Shown here: positions 1 through 5,136 of the stretch, one piece after another
Layout of the letters: each line of letters opens with the position of its first letter
Position numbering within the stretch: the stretch's first letter is position 1
DNA from: SAR86 cluster bacterium
GTDB lineage: Bacteria > Pseudomonadota > Gammaproteobacteria > SAR86 > D2472
Length of the DNA stretch: 7,263 nucleotides
Reading direction: 5' to 3'
Assembly (NCBI GenBank): GCA_029248485.1
Contig: JAQWJG010000051.1
Location: 1-7,263 of the forward strand
Position numbers and translations under genes: made by a program
Notes under the pieces: model-generated
Told to the model about the DNA's origin: nothing
The model's database searches: none
The model's input: only the letters and a program-made list of their open reading frames with translations

Positions 1-193
1 CGATCATCACCAATGCAAAAAGTGTAATTTGCACTTTGTAGTGAGACAAAGTAATTAAAAAAGGGATGTGCGTAATTAAACTAGCAAAAGATGCCCCTGC
101 TCCAAGAGCAACAAACAATGAAGGCAAGGCGCAACAAACCAATGTTGACGAGGAAGCAAAAAGTGAAAAAATATTTGCAGTATTATCCTTCAC
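1..193 (-). CDS. MerT-like small membrane transport protein, N-terminal part (cut by window edge)
   Basis: The first 64 codons are in the window. The protein begins V-K-D-N-T-A-N-I-F-S, followed by a hydrophobic helix with a paired cysteine at residues 20-21 (LVCCALPSLFVALGAGA) and a second hydrophobic stretch around residues 55-64. A vicinal Cys pair in the first membrane helix followed by a small-residue GxGA segment is the pattern of MerT-type mercuric transporters and their relatives, which take a metal ion from a periplasmic MerP-like partner and pass it across the inner membrane. The gene directly upstream encodes just such a periplasmic domain, 9 bases away, which supports the pairing. 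The GTG start at 191-193 is chosen because AAGAG lies 6 bases upstream and an in-frame stop sits just before it. The C-terminus is off-window, so length and later cysteines cannot be checked. The metal could be Hg, Cu or another soft metal. Confidence 0.72.
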   Translation of the reverse strand, partial: MKDNTANIFSLFASSSTLVCCALPSLFVALGAGASFASLITHIPFLITLSHYKVQITLFALVMI

Positions 194-202
194 TGTAATC
201 TC

Positions 203-634
203 TTATATTGAAATAATCTGAAGATCAGTTGCATTTTGACCGTTAGAAAGAATTTTTTGCTTAATGTCCTCAAAATTAACTGTTGCAGATTGAGCGTACA
301 TTACCAAAACTTTACCTCTGGTTAAATCAACATCAATCTTCTGAACTGCTTTATCTTTTTTAAAAGTTCTTTCGATGCCTCTTGCGCAAAAATCGCACAC
401 CATGCCATTCACGCTGATAACTGCAACTTGGAAGTTTTTTTGCCCCTCAACGAATTTATCGAACCTGTCTGGATCCACCTCAAGTTTTTTACCGTCAACC
501 AAAACATCATGCATGTGACCTTCATGTGAATGGGACTCCATTTCCATAGCATGACCCTCGCCATGATCGTGATGATGGTCTGCCCAAGCAAAGCTTGATA
601 TAACAAACGTAAATATAAAACAAAGTTTCTTCAT
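203..634 (-). CDS. Secreted His-rich protein with one heavy-metal-associated (HMA) domain, MerP-like
   Basis: 143 aa. Residues 1-18 form a signal peptide (MKKLCFIFTF..., cleavage likely after AWA), so the protein is probably periplasmic. Residues 20-42 are His-rich (HHHDHGEGH, then HSHEGHMH), a probable low-specificity metal-binding arm. Residues about 69-140 form an HMA fold with the metal site GMVCDFC at 77-83 (Cys80 and Cys83). MerP and CopZ-type domains of this family carry one soft metal ion between the two cysteines and hand it to a membrane partner; here the downstream gene is MerT-like. The start follows a good Shine-Dalgarno (GGGAG, 8 bases upstream) that overlaps the stop codon of the previous gene, so translation is probably coupled. 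The long His-rich insert before the HMA domain is unlike classical MerP (about 91 aa with no such arm). Metal identity is inferred only as soft or transition metal. Confidence 0.88.
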   Translation of the reverse strand: MKKLCFIFTFVISSFAWADHHHDHGEGHAMEMESHSHEGHMHDVLVDGKKLEVDPDRFDKFVEGQKNFQVAVISVNGMVCDFCARGIERTFKKDKAVQKIDVDLTRGKVLVMYAQSATVNFEDIKQKILSNGQNATDLQIISI

Positions 635-646
635 TTCATTTTCTCC

Positions 647-1249
647 CTAAAATCTATACATCATATGAATATCCCAATCAAGACCATTGTCATAGCCAGC
701 CTCTATCAAGAAATCTCCTTTAAAAAACTTTAAAACTGGATATGTTGCCCAGTCACCGCTGAGCGAGTTTTTTTTACGCTTTAGCATCACCCAAGTATGA
801 AAATCTCCATACTCACCAACATAAGGGGCTATCCCTACCTGGAAATACTGCTCAGTAAAATCTTGAATATTGTTAATTACTCTCTTATAACCAAAGCCTG
901 AAAAAAGCCTTCTTGTCTCCCAGTCTCCGTGCATGCCATAAAAATTATCATTTAAATCATCTGGTGAAATGGCTGACTGAAAATACAAGTTTCGTTGCGA
1001 GTTTTTCGTGTTCTTTCTGTTCAACAAATAAGTAAGTCTCAGATAGATATAATCCTTATCAAAAAATTTATCATTTACCGACTCTATGCCAACTGAGTAT
1101 TTATAGGTTGGTGAATAATGGTAATAAATGGTCTCTTTCATATTATCTGACATGGCCATTATGGTTGAGCCACCAGAATATGAAATAGGTCTTGCCTCAA
1201 CATTGGCAATTAAAAATATTGAAAAAAGTACTTTCTTTAATATACCCAT
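647..1249 (-). CDS. Small secreted beta-rich protein, probable outer-membrane beta-barrel of the metal operon
   Basis: 200 aa, with no family recognised by name. Residues 1-19 look like a signal peptide (MGILKKVLFSIFLIANVEA, cleavage before RP). The rest has short alternating polar/aromatic stretches typical of beta strands (for example IYYHYSPTYKYSVGI, DYIYLRLTYLL, YFQVGIAPYVG, WVMLKRKK) separated by charged loops, and ends MMYRF. A C-terminal Phe with alternating aromatic residues is the usual sorting signal of outer-membrane barrels; about 8-10 strands are plausible. It lies between the MerC-like and HMA genes and is tightly linked to the latter (12-base gap), so a role in metal passage or binding at the cell surface is an inference. 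The ATG sits inside a perfect inverted repeat and lacks a Shine-Dalgarno; a -10 box 7 bases upstream suggests a leaderless message. Confidence 0.7.
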   Translation of the reverse strand: MGILKKVLFSIFLIANVEARPISYSGGSTIMAMSDNMKETIYYHYSPTYKYSVGIESVNDKFFDKDYIYLRLTYLLNRKNTKNSQRNLYFQSAISPDDLNDNFYGMHGDWETRRLFSGFGYKRVINNIQDFTEQYFQVGIAPYVGEYGDFHTWVMLKRKKNSLSGDWATYPVLKFFKGDFLIEAGYDNGLDWDIHMMYRF

Positions 1250-1262
1250 GGGGGGTATATTA
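1238..1262. promoter_or_regulatory. Perfect inverted repeat with G-tract, CsoR/RcnR-type operator candidate
   Basis: The left arm TAATATACCC (1238-1247) and right arm GGGTATATTA (1253-1262) are perfect 10-bp inverted repeats separated by ATGGG, giving a run of six G at 1250-1255 flanked by AT-rich arms. CsoR/RcnR/FrmR-family repressors, which respond to Cu, Ni/Co, formaldehyde or persulfide, bind sites of this general form: a G/C tract inside an AT-rich dyad. The repeat covers both the -10 box and the ATG of the 200-aa secreted protein gene, so a bound repressor would block initiation. Which regulator binds is inferred; none is encoded in the window. Confidence 0.6.
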
Positions 1263-1265
1263 GCA
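1257..1265 (-). promoter_or_regulatory. Extended -10 promoter element for the 200-aa gene
   Basis: Read on the minus strand this is TGC-TAATAT, an extended -10 (TGn plus hexamer). Seven bases (ACCCCCC) separate it from the ATG, so transcription would start at or next to the A of the start codon. No good -35 is visible, as is tolerated for extended -10 promoters. It lies inside the operator-like repeat. The prediction rests on spacing and motif only. Confidence 0.45.
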
Positions 1266-1294
1266 CATAAAAAATTTATCGGCTTAGCGGGTCT

Positions 1295-1690
1295 TTAATC
1301 GTGACAAACACAGTCAAGTTTTCTGCAAACTTGATAATTCTTGAAGTGTGAAAAAGCAACAATGGCTGATCCCATTAAAGTTAATGCTTTTTCATTAAAG
1401 TCTCCCAGGATGTTTGGGCCAAGAAGTACAGCAAGAAACAGAAGAACCAAGCCGCATACCCCAGATAAAAGAACCCAAGATATTTTATGATTTCTATATC
1501 CAGAAATTAATGCATACAAGCTTACTGGAACTACAAAAATCAATAACAGCTGGTGCACGAGCACGCTGTCTAATGAAATGGCCAAAAATCCTGAGCTGAG
1601 AATAAGGAAAGATGGAACAAACAGACAATGCAAAGCACACACAAAAGATAGTGCCATTGCCAATTTATCTGAATTTAGTTGCGTGTTCAT
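1295..1690 (-). CDS. MerC-domain inner-membrane protein
   Basis: 131 aa with four hydrophobic helices (about residues 11-33, 44-64, 71-91 and 101-118). The first helix carries CALHCLFVP (Cys18, His21, Cys22, Pro26), the hallmark of the MerC family, whose members import or bind Hg(II) or related soft metals in the inner membrane. The C-terminal tail CRKLDCVCHD adds Cys122, Cys127, Cys129 and His130, a likely second cytosolic metal site. It is the first gene of a minus-strand cluster followed by a barrel-like protein, an HMA protein and a MerT-like protein, so it probably works with them in metal uptake, sensing or relay. No merA or merR lies in the window. There is no Shine-Dalgarno before the ATG; a promoter-like TTGCAG-17-TAGAAT lies just upstream and would leave a leader of only about 10 bases. 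Confidence 0.85.
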   Translation of the reverse strand: MNTQLNSDKLAMALSFVCALHCLFVPSFLILSSGFLAISLDSVLVHQLLLIFVVPVSLYALISGYRNHKISWVLLSGVCGLVLLFLAVLLGPNILGDFNEKALTLMGSAIVAFSHFKNYQVCRKLDCVCHD

Positions 1691-1707
1691 GGTTTTAAAG
1701 AAACTTG

Positions 1708-1736
1708 ATTCTATTGGAGATACTCACTAACTGCAA
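1708..1736 (-). promoter_or_regulatory. Sigma-70-like promoter candidate for the MerC-like operon
   Basis: On the minus strand, TTGCAG (1736-1731) is followed after exactly 17 bases by TAGAAT (1713-1708). The -10 differs from consensus at one base; the -35 matches mainly in TTG. The -10 ends 17 bases before the MerC-like ATG. The spacer contains a short GAG-TAT-CTC dyad, but it is too small to call an operator. The 17-base spacing does not support a MerR-type promoter, which uses about 19. Confidence 0.45.
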
Positions 1737-1776
1737 GCGCTATAAAAGATGCTTTGAGGCATGTTGAGCTTATGAT

Positions 1777-2574
1777 CTACCAATTATCACGCAGTTTACG
1801 CAAGCCTATAAAGGTTTTTTCGTTGTCTAAGTGTTCAAGTTCTTTATTTAAACTCGCTGCAATACCTTCTCGAACCTGGGCTATATTTAACCTAAAGAAG
1901 ACATTGATCTCTCTTTCCAGACCTATATCACTCACAAAACTTTCTGCGTTGAGACCATTTTGAAACTTTTCACGCAAAGATAGGGCTTGCTTATTATCGG
2001 GCTCTCGATCAAGAGTAAACTCTAAATTGTTTTCAATGTAGTCATGACCGGGATAAATTCGAACATTGTCTGCAAGGGGGAAAATCTGATCTTCAAAGGT
2101 TTTGTGAAGAATTTTTGGCTCGCCACCAAAATCACATCTGCCTACACCCGCATTAAACAAAGTATCGCCACAAAATAATGCAGGCTGTTCTTCATCGCTC
2201 CCCTGAAAATATAAACAAATATGGCTCATGGTATGTCCTGGAGTGTCCATGACTTTCAAGGTAACCTCTCCACATTGTAAATCATCGCCTGCAATCAACC
2301 CCGTATTTACTCCAGGAATTGAATCCATAGCATCTTGATGCGCAACTAACCTGGCACCTGTTGCTGCAATCACTTGGTCATTCCCTCCAATGTGATCATG
2401 ATGATGGTGAGTGTTGGCAACAGTTGTTATTGTCCAACCCAATTCTTCAGCAACTTTTAAACACTGCGCATGATCTAGTGGATCTATTGCTATAGCATTA
2501 GAGGTTTTTTCACACGCTAATAAATACATGTAATTACGTAAATCATTCCTAATTGGTATTTGTTTAATTAACAT
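1777..2574 (-). CDS. gloB: Hydroxyacylglutathione hydrolase (glyoxalase II), metallo-beta-lactamase fold
   Basis: 265 aa from the chosen ATG. Glyoxalase II hydrolyses S-lactoylglutathione to D-lactate and glutathione, the second step of methylglyoxal detoxification in the cytoplasm. The binuclear metal site is complete: THHHHDH at 55-61 (His56, His58, Asp60, His61), PGH with His114, GDTLF with Asp137 and PGHDY with His177. The C-terminal helical domain includes EPDN and a basic LRKLRDNW ending that matches the glutathione-binding tail of the family (LR..KD in known members). The segment before the third ligand group reads GVGRCDFGG rather than the usual GCGR-F-EG, so a related thioester substrate is possible. 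The start at 2574 is preferred over the in-frame TTG at 2589 because the family begins M-x-I-x-x-I-P and a TATAAT box lies 6 bases upstream of the ATG. Confidence 0.85.
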   Translation of the reverse strand: MLIKQIPIRNDLRNYMYLLACEKTSNAIAIDPLDHAQCLKVAEELGWTITTVANTHHHHDHIGGNDQVIAATGARLVAHQDAMDSIPGVNTGLIAGDDLQCGEVTLKVMDTPGHTMSHICLYFQGSDEEQPALFCGDTLFNAGVGRCDFGGEPKILHKTFEDQIFPLADNVRIYPGHDYIENNLEFTLDREPDNKQALSLREKFQNGLNAESFVSDIGLEREINVFFRLNIAQVREGIAASLNKELEHLDNEKTFIGLRKLRDNW

Positions 2575-2580
2575 TCGACA

Positions 2581-2586
2581 ATTATA
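2581..2586 (-). promoter_or_regulatory. -10 box of gloB, predicting a leaderless mRNA
   Basis: A consensus TATAAT (minus strand) ends exactly 6 bases before the gloB ATG, placing the start codon at the normal transcription start point. There is no Shine-Dalgarno. The -35 region is weak. The box lies next to the GTTAC-TAT-GTAAC dyad, which would sit in the spacer of this promoter. Confidence 0.5.
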
Positions 2587-2592
2587 CAATAA

Positions 2593-2643
2593 GTTACTAT
2601 GTAACCTTTACTTCTCATAATAATGATGATAAGTTTACGTTAC
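2593..2643. promoter_or_regulatory. GTTAC/GTAAC dyads in the divergent intergenic region, possible operator
   Basis: GTTAC-TAT-GTAAC at 2593-2605 is a perfect 5-bp inverted repeat. A larger imperfect one pairs GTAACCTTTACTT (2601-2613) with AAGTTTACGTTAC (2631-2643), 10 of 13 positions matching across a 17-base spacer. The region separates gloB from the divergent membrane/HTH operon, whose last gene encodes an XRE-type regulator; autoregulation at these sites is a reasonable guess but unproven. Confidence 0.35.
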
Positions 2644-2663
2644 ATTTTAGCGCGGAGAAGATA

Positions 2664-2729
2664 ATGAATGACACTTCAAATGAAAAAGGAAATTTTATGA
2701 AAACTTTGAAAAAAGATAGGAGAAGATGA
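2664..2729 (+). CDS. 21-aa leader ORF translationally coupled to the membrane/HTH operon
   Basis: A 21-codon ORF starts M-N-D-T-S-N-E-K-G-N and ends MKTLKKDRRR. It has a strong Shine-Dalgarno (GGAGA, about 6 bases before the ATG), and its TGA overlaps by one base the preferred ATG of the next gene (TGATG), the layout of translational coupling. The next gene's Shine-Dalgarno (AGGAG) lies inside the last codons of this ORF. The peptide is hydrophilic with a basic tail and has no membrane helix. It could be a functional small protein or a leader that makes downstream translation depend on its own reading. I do not recognise the sequence. Confidence 0.5.
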   Translation: MNDTSNEKGNFMKTLKKDRRR

Positions 2730-3124
2730 TGAACCCAGAAACAATAGTACCTGTATTGGGGATAATGACTGGAATAATAGTGCCTGTATCAGTATTTATT
2801 TGGTTATATTTTGAGAGCAAAGACAAAAATAAAACAATCCTGGAGATATCTAAAAATATTGATGATCCTTCAAAGATAGAAGGCTTAATAGGCATGCTTG
2901 ATGAGAGAAAAAAGGAACCAATTGATTACAGAAGAACTGGTGTGGTCACTCTTTTTACTGGTATTGGCCTTTTTCTTTTTGGCGTTTTTTTTCTTGGTGC
3001 GATTTTAAAAGGTGTTGGAGCGCTTGTAACTACAATTGGAGTGGGTCAGCTTATTGCTGGCTATCTTTACCCAAGGGAGAGCCAGGAACTTACAAGTGCT
3101 GTTGATGCATTTGAAAAAAAGTGA
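2729..3124 (+). CDS. Three-helix membrane protein of the DUF6249-like type
   Basis: 131 aa from the second of two adjacent ATGs; that start is preferred because AGGAG lies 6 bases before it but only 3 before the first. Helix 1 (about residues 4-28, MNPETIVPVLGI...) is followed by a charged cytosolic segment with ILEISKNIDDPSKIEGLIGML, then two glycine-rich helices (about 72-91 and 95-114), and a hydrophilic tail ESQELTSAVDAFEKK. The start MNPE-x-x-VP and the helix/charged linker/double-helix plan recall small bacterial membrane proteins annotated as DUF6249, often encoded near regulators; that match is from memory and moderate. No catalytic motif is seen. It leads a four-gene operon that ends in an XRE regulator. 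Its last 12 residues resemble those of the next protein. Confidence 0.75.
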   Translation: MNPETIVPVLGIMTGIIVPVSVFIWLYFESKDKNKTILEISKNIDDPSKIEGLIGMLDERKKEPIDYRRTGVVTLFTGIGLFLFGVFFLGAILKGVGALVTTIGVGQLIAGYLYPRESQELTSAVDAFEKK

Positions 3125-3134
3125 GAGAGTGAGA

Positions 3135-3377
3135 ATGAAAAAATTCGTAGTTATGAATTGGACTGAAATTTCACAGGGCCTTGGCGTAGGAATTGGTTTT
3201 ATCAACTTTTATGTACTTTATTACTTATGGCACATTTCCTGGGAAATAAGCTTTGCTGTTGCCTTTGGACTAGGCTACCTAGCTAGTGCTTTTTTTGATT
3301 ATTTTGTTGGCGATAAACTTGATAAGACCGAAGCCAAAGATCTCTCTGATGCTGTTGAAAAATTTGAGGAGAAATAA
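3135..3377 (+). CDS. 80-aa two-helix membrane protein, unknown function
   Basis: 80 aa with helices at about residues 15-33 and 36-57 and an acidic C-terminal tail DLSDAVEKFEEK. That tail resembles ELTSAVDAFEKK of the preceding protein (A-V and F-E in register, similar residues elsewhere), suggesting a shared binding or regulatory segment. The start at 3135 is preferred over the upstream in-frame ATG at 3036 because the latter lies deep inside the previous gene, whereas 3135 follows a purine-rich GAGAGAGTGAG stretch and lies 10 bases after the previous stop. The stop is directly followed by the next ATG. No known family recognised. Confidence 0.72.
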   Translation: MKKFVVMNWTEISQGLGVGIGFINFYVLYYLWHISWEISFAVAFGLGYLASAFFDYFVGDKLDKTEAKDLSDAVEKFEEK

Positions 3378-3821
3378 ATGACTTTTTTCAAACGTTTTTT
3401 GGTCCTTTTTGTATGTGGCGCCGTGCAAGTTTTTTTTGCAACCTACCTGTTGCTTGAATTGCTTGGCTTTGGTTTAGCTTGGCACCTGATGAATCATGAC
3501 ATTATGTTTATTCCTGGCATTTTAGTTTTCTTGGGGTCTGGGTACTTAACATTCTCTTATTACTTTCTTAGTGACGAACAATCTAACAATGCTTTGTATG
3601 ACGAATTTACTGCGCTTAGATATTACAAACTTGCTACAGCAGGATATGTAATTAATGGGATTGGTATTTTTGTTCTTTTCTCGGTTCAGGATTGGCAAAA
3701 TTGGAGTTTTGAGCTGGCCAACAATATGATTTATCAAATAGCGGCCTTTGCATGGCTTATTTTTGGGATGCTGCTAGTTTGGTTCTCTATGGGTGACTAT
3801 CGGGAATCAAAAAGTGGGTAA
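3378..3821 (+). CDS. 147-aa four-helix membrane protein, unknown function
   Basis: 147 aa with hydrophobic helices near residues 6-28, 42-64, 85-103 and 115-137, and a short polar C-terminus (GDYRESKSG). The loop between helices 2 and 3 is acidic and tyrosine-rich (LSDEQSNNALYDEFTALRYY). There are no conserved catalytic or metal motifs that I can identify. The ATG follows the previous stop with no gap, and the Shine-Dalgarno GAGGAG lies within the end of the previous gene. The next gene, an XRE regulator, begins inside this one. Small multi-helix membrane proteins paired with XRE regulators of this type are common in bacteria, and in some the membrane protein is thought to control the regulator; here that is inference from context. 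Confidence 0.72.
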   Translation: MTFFKRFLVLFVCGAVQVFFATYLLLELLGFGLAWHLMNHDIMFIPGILVFLGSGYLTFSYYFLSDEQSNNALYDEFTALRYYKLATAGYVINGIGIFVLFSVQDWQNWSFELANNMIYQIAAFAWLIFGMLLVWFSMGDYRESKSG

Positions 3822-4026
3822 GAGTCACGAAAAACTTTTAAATAATTTAGAGGAGCTAAGAAAAGCTGCAAACTTAACCCAACAGGAGCTCTCTGAAAGT
3901 GCTGAGGTTTCTAGAAAAAGCATTAATGCCATTGAAAACGGTATTTATGTGCCCTCCACTGTTCTGGCATTAAAAATAGCTAAGACATTAGATTGCAGTG
4001 TTGAAGAGATTTTCAAGCTGCCTTGA
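3814..4026 (+). CDS. XRE-family helix-turn-helix transcriptional regulator
   Basis: About 70 aa, essentially a single Cro/CI-type DNA-binding domain. NLEELRKAANLTQQEL starts the fold, SRKSINAIENG is the recognition-helix region (about residues 33-43), and the closing helices contain PSTVLALKIAKTLDCSVEEIF. The family binds palindromic operators as a dimer. It is the last gene of the membrane-protein operon and overlaps the 147-aa gene by 8 bases. The GTG at 3814 is chosen because GGGA lies 8 bases upstream and the protein then has the usual length for compact regulators of this group; an upstream in-frame GTG at 3793 has no ribosome binding site. A likely role is control of its own operon, possibly through the GTTAC/GTAAC dyads at 2593-2643, which is an inference. 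Confidence 0.85.
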   Translation: MGKSHEKLLNNLEELRKAANLTQQELSESAEVSRKSINAIENGIYVPSTVLALKIAKTLDCSVEEIFKLP

Positions 4027-4093
4027 AGAAGAATATCAATTTTATGCTGTGGTTTATTGTATATTTTCAAGCTTCTTAACTGTTGTTCAAGAA
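4012..4093. terminator. Weak hairpins in the convergent intergenic region
   Basis: TTCAAG-CTGC-CTTGAA (4012-4027) is a perfect 6-bp hairpin across the stop codon of the HTH gene. A second stem, TTCTT...AAGAA, spans 4073-4093 between the two converging stop codons. Neither is followed by a clear T run on either strand, so they are only candidate terminators for the two convergent operons. Confidence 0.3.
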
Positions 4094-4101
4094 TTAACCC
4101 T

Positions 4102-4683
4102 TTAACTAAGACTCTTCCATAAATAAAGACAAAAATAAGTTCTGTATGGAGAGTAATGATGGCCAGAGTAATTCTTTGTATTAAAAAAGTTAAGAAGTGC
4201 TTTGTTGATACCTAGATCACCTTCTAAAAAAACATCTGTATCTTCAATGAAAAACATTCTCACGACACCCAAGGTCCATGGCCCAACTCCTTTGAGACTC
4301 AAAAAAAAATGCGTTAAGTCCTCAAGGGATAATTTCTTTAAACTTTCTTTCGTCATTTTTTCAATACTTTCGTCTTGAATAATCCCTAGAATGTATGTTG
4401 CTTTAGGTGTTGATAGACCTTGTTCTTTTAAAATATTTAATGTGATTTGTGATTGAGAATTATCCAAAACAGTTTTTACTTTCTGCCAAATCGATTGAGC
4501 TGCTTTGGTGGAAACTTGCTGGCCAATAATTGTCTTAACTAAAAAATACTTTAATGAGAGAGAGTGATCAGTCCTTGTTTCTATTGAGATGAGCTCTGTG
4601 CTTTGCATGAATTTATAAAATTCATGATGCTTTTCTTTTTTTGAAACATTTAGTAAAAACGTATGGGCTTTCTTTGCGCTCAT
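4102..4683 (-). CDS. DNA-3-methyladenine glycosylase II-like protein (HhH-GPD superfamily, AlkA type)
   Basis: 193 aa. The family removes alkylated bases (chiefly 3-methyladenine) from DNA as the first step of base excision repair. Visible hallmarks are IIGQQVSTKAA at 52-62, the helix-hairpin-helix LKGVGPWT at 130-137, the catalytic segment VFLEGDLGINKAL with Asp156 in the position of AlkA Asp238, and the C-terminal SPYRTYFCLYLW (178-189), equivalent to the PWRS/YA-LYLW ending of the family. It lacks the N-terminal domain of E. coli AlkA (282 aa) and so belongs to the short bacterial form. No iron-sulfur cluster cysteines follow the HhH, which argues against MutY or Nth. The start has AAGAG 6 bases upstream. 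It is the last minus-strand gene after the methyltransferase pair but is separated by 90 bases, so co-transcription is uncertain. Confidence 0.85.
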   Translation of the reverse strand: MSAKKAHTFLLNVSKKEKHHEFYKFMQSTELISIETRTDHSLSLKYFLVKTIIGQQVSTKAAQSIWQKVKTVLDNSQSQITLNILKEQGLSTPKATYILGIIQDESIEKMTKESLKKLSLEDLTHFFLSLKGVGPWTLGVVRMFFIEDTDVFLEGDLGINKALLNFFNTKNYSGHHYSPYRTYFCLYLWKSLS

Positions 4684-4738
4684 TGATTGCTCTTAAATAT
4701 TTGCTGGCTGTGCTTTATTCATGATGAAAGGCGCATGT

Positions 4739-4758
4739 TAATGGTTCCTACACCATTA
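4739..4758. terminator. Perfect 7-bp hairpin after the four-helix membrane gene
   Basis: TAATGGT-TCCTAC-ACCATTA is a perfect inverted repeat with a 6-base loop, lying 15 bases downstream of the stop of the 120-aa gene in the minus direction and upstream of the AlkA-like gene. No T run follows, so it may be a weak terminator, an RNA-stabilising hairpin or a protein-binding site. Confidence 0.35.
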
Positions 4759-4773
4759 GATTTCTAAATTCTT

Positions 4774-5136
4774 TCATATGCCAATCCAAGCTAATAGCGC
4801 TGTTGTTCCCATGAGATAGGCTCCTGGCATTTTTAATAAAGTCTTATGATTTCCAAGTCCTAAAAAAATAAACAATAAAGAGCCCAATAGATTAACCCCA
4901 ATAATTGGGTATACAGCTATAGCCATGTTCGGGTTAGAAGCTGTATAAAATAAAGTTATGGCACTGATAAAAAGGAAGATTGTAAAAACATGCCATGAAA
5001 CCAGGCTTAAAGATTGGGTTAAGGATTCCATTTCACTTTTATAAATATTGCCCATGTATTTTGTTTGTCCAACTACTCCATGAAAAAACATTCCAACCAA
5101 TGAGATGATCGCTCCTAAAATTAAAAACCAATTCAT
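4774..5136 (-). CDS. 120-aa four-helix membrane protein, unknown function
   Basis: 120 aa with four hydrophobic segments (about residues 2-22, 45-65, 71-93 and 103-119). Helix 1 carries MFFHGVVGQTKY and helix 2 begins SWHVFTIFLF; a His in the first helix followed by G-x3-K/Y and a WH pair at the start of the second recurs in small uncharacterised bacterial membrane proteins of this size, but I cannot name the family. No signal peptide or catalytic motif is evident. Its ATG overlaps the stop of the homocysteine methyltransferase gene (ATGA), so the two are translationally coupled and probably act together, for instance in transport of a methylated substrate; that role is only inferred from coupling. 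A perfect hairpin follows the gene. Confidence 0.72.
   Translation of the reverse strand: MNWFLILGAIISLVGMFFHGVVGQTKYMGNIYKSEMESLTQSLSLVSWHVFTIFLFISAITLFYTASNPNMAIAVYPIIGVNLLGSLLFIFLGLGNHKTLLKMPGAYLMGTTALLAWIGI

Noticed and set aside
1714..1730. MerR-type operator in the promoter of the MerC-like gene
   Set aside because: The spacer is 17 bases rather than about 19, and only a trivial GAG/CTC dyad is present.
1741..1776. Rho-independent terminator after gloB
   Set aside because: Only a 4-bp ATGC/GCAT stem with a short CTTTTA follows; too weak to call.
1754..1963. Plus-strand ORF opposite gloB
   Set aside because: It is antisense to the well-supported C-terminal coding part of gloB and has no recognisable domain.
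2575..2589. TTG start adding five residues to gloB
   Set aside because: A consensus -10 box lies inside this extension, and the family N-terminus begins at the ATG at 2574.
2695..2895. Minus-strand ORF opposite the 131-aa membrane protein
   Set aside because: Hydrophobic shadow of the real membrane protein gene; no ribosome binding site or family features.
3036..3134. Upstream start giving a 113-aa form of the 80-aa membrane protein
   Set aside because: The extension lies inside the previous gene in another frame and lacks a ribosome binding site; 3135 fits operon spacing.
3793..3813. Earlier GTG start for the HTH gene
   Set aside because: No Shine-Dalgarno upstream, and the longer form adds residues outside the compact HTH fold.
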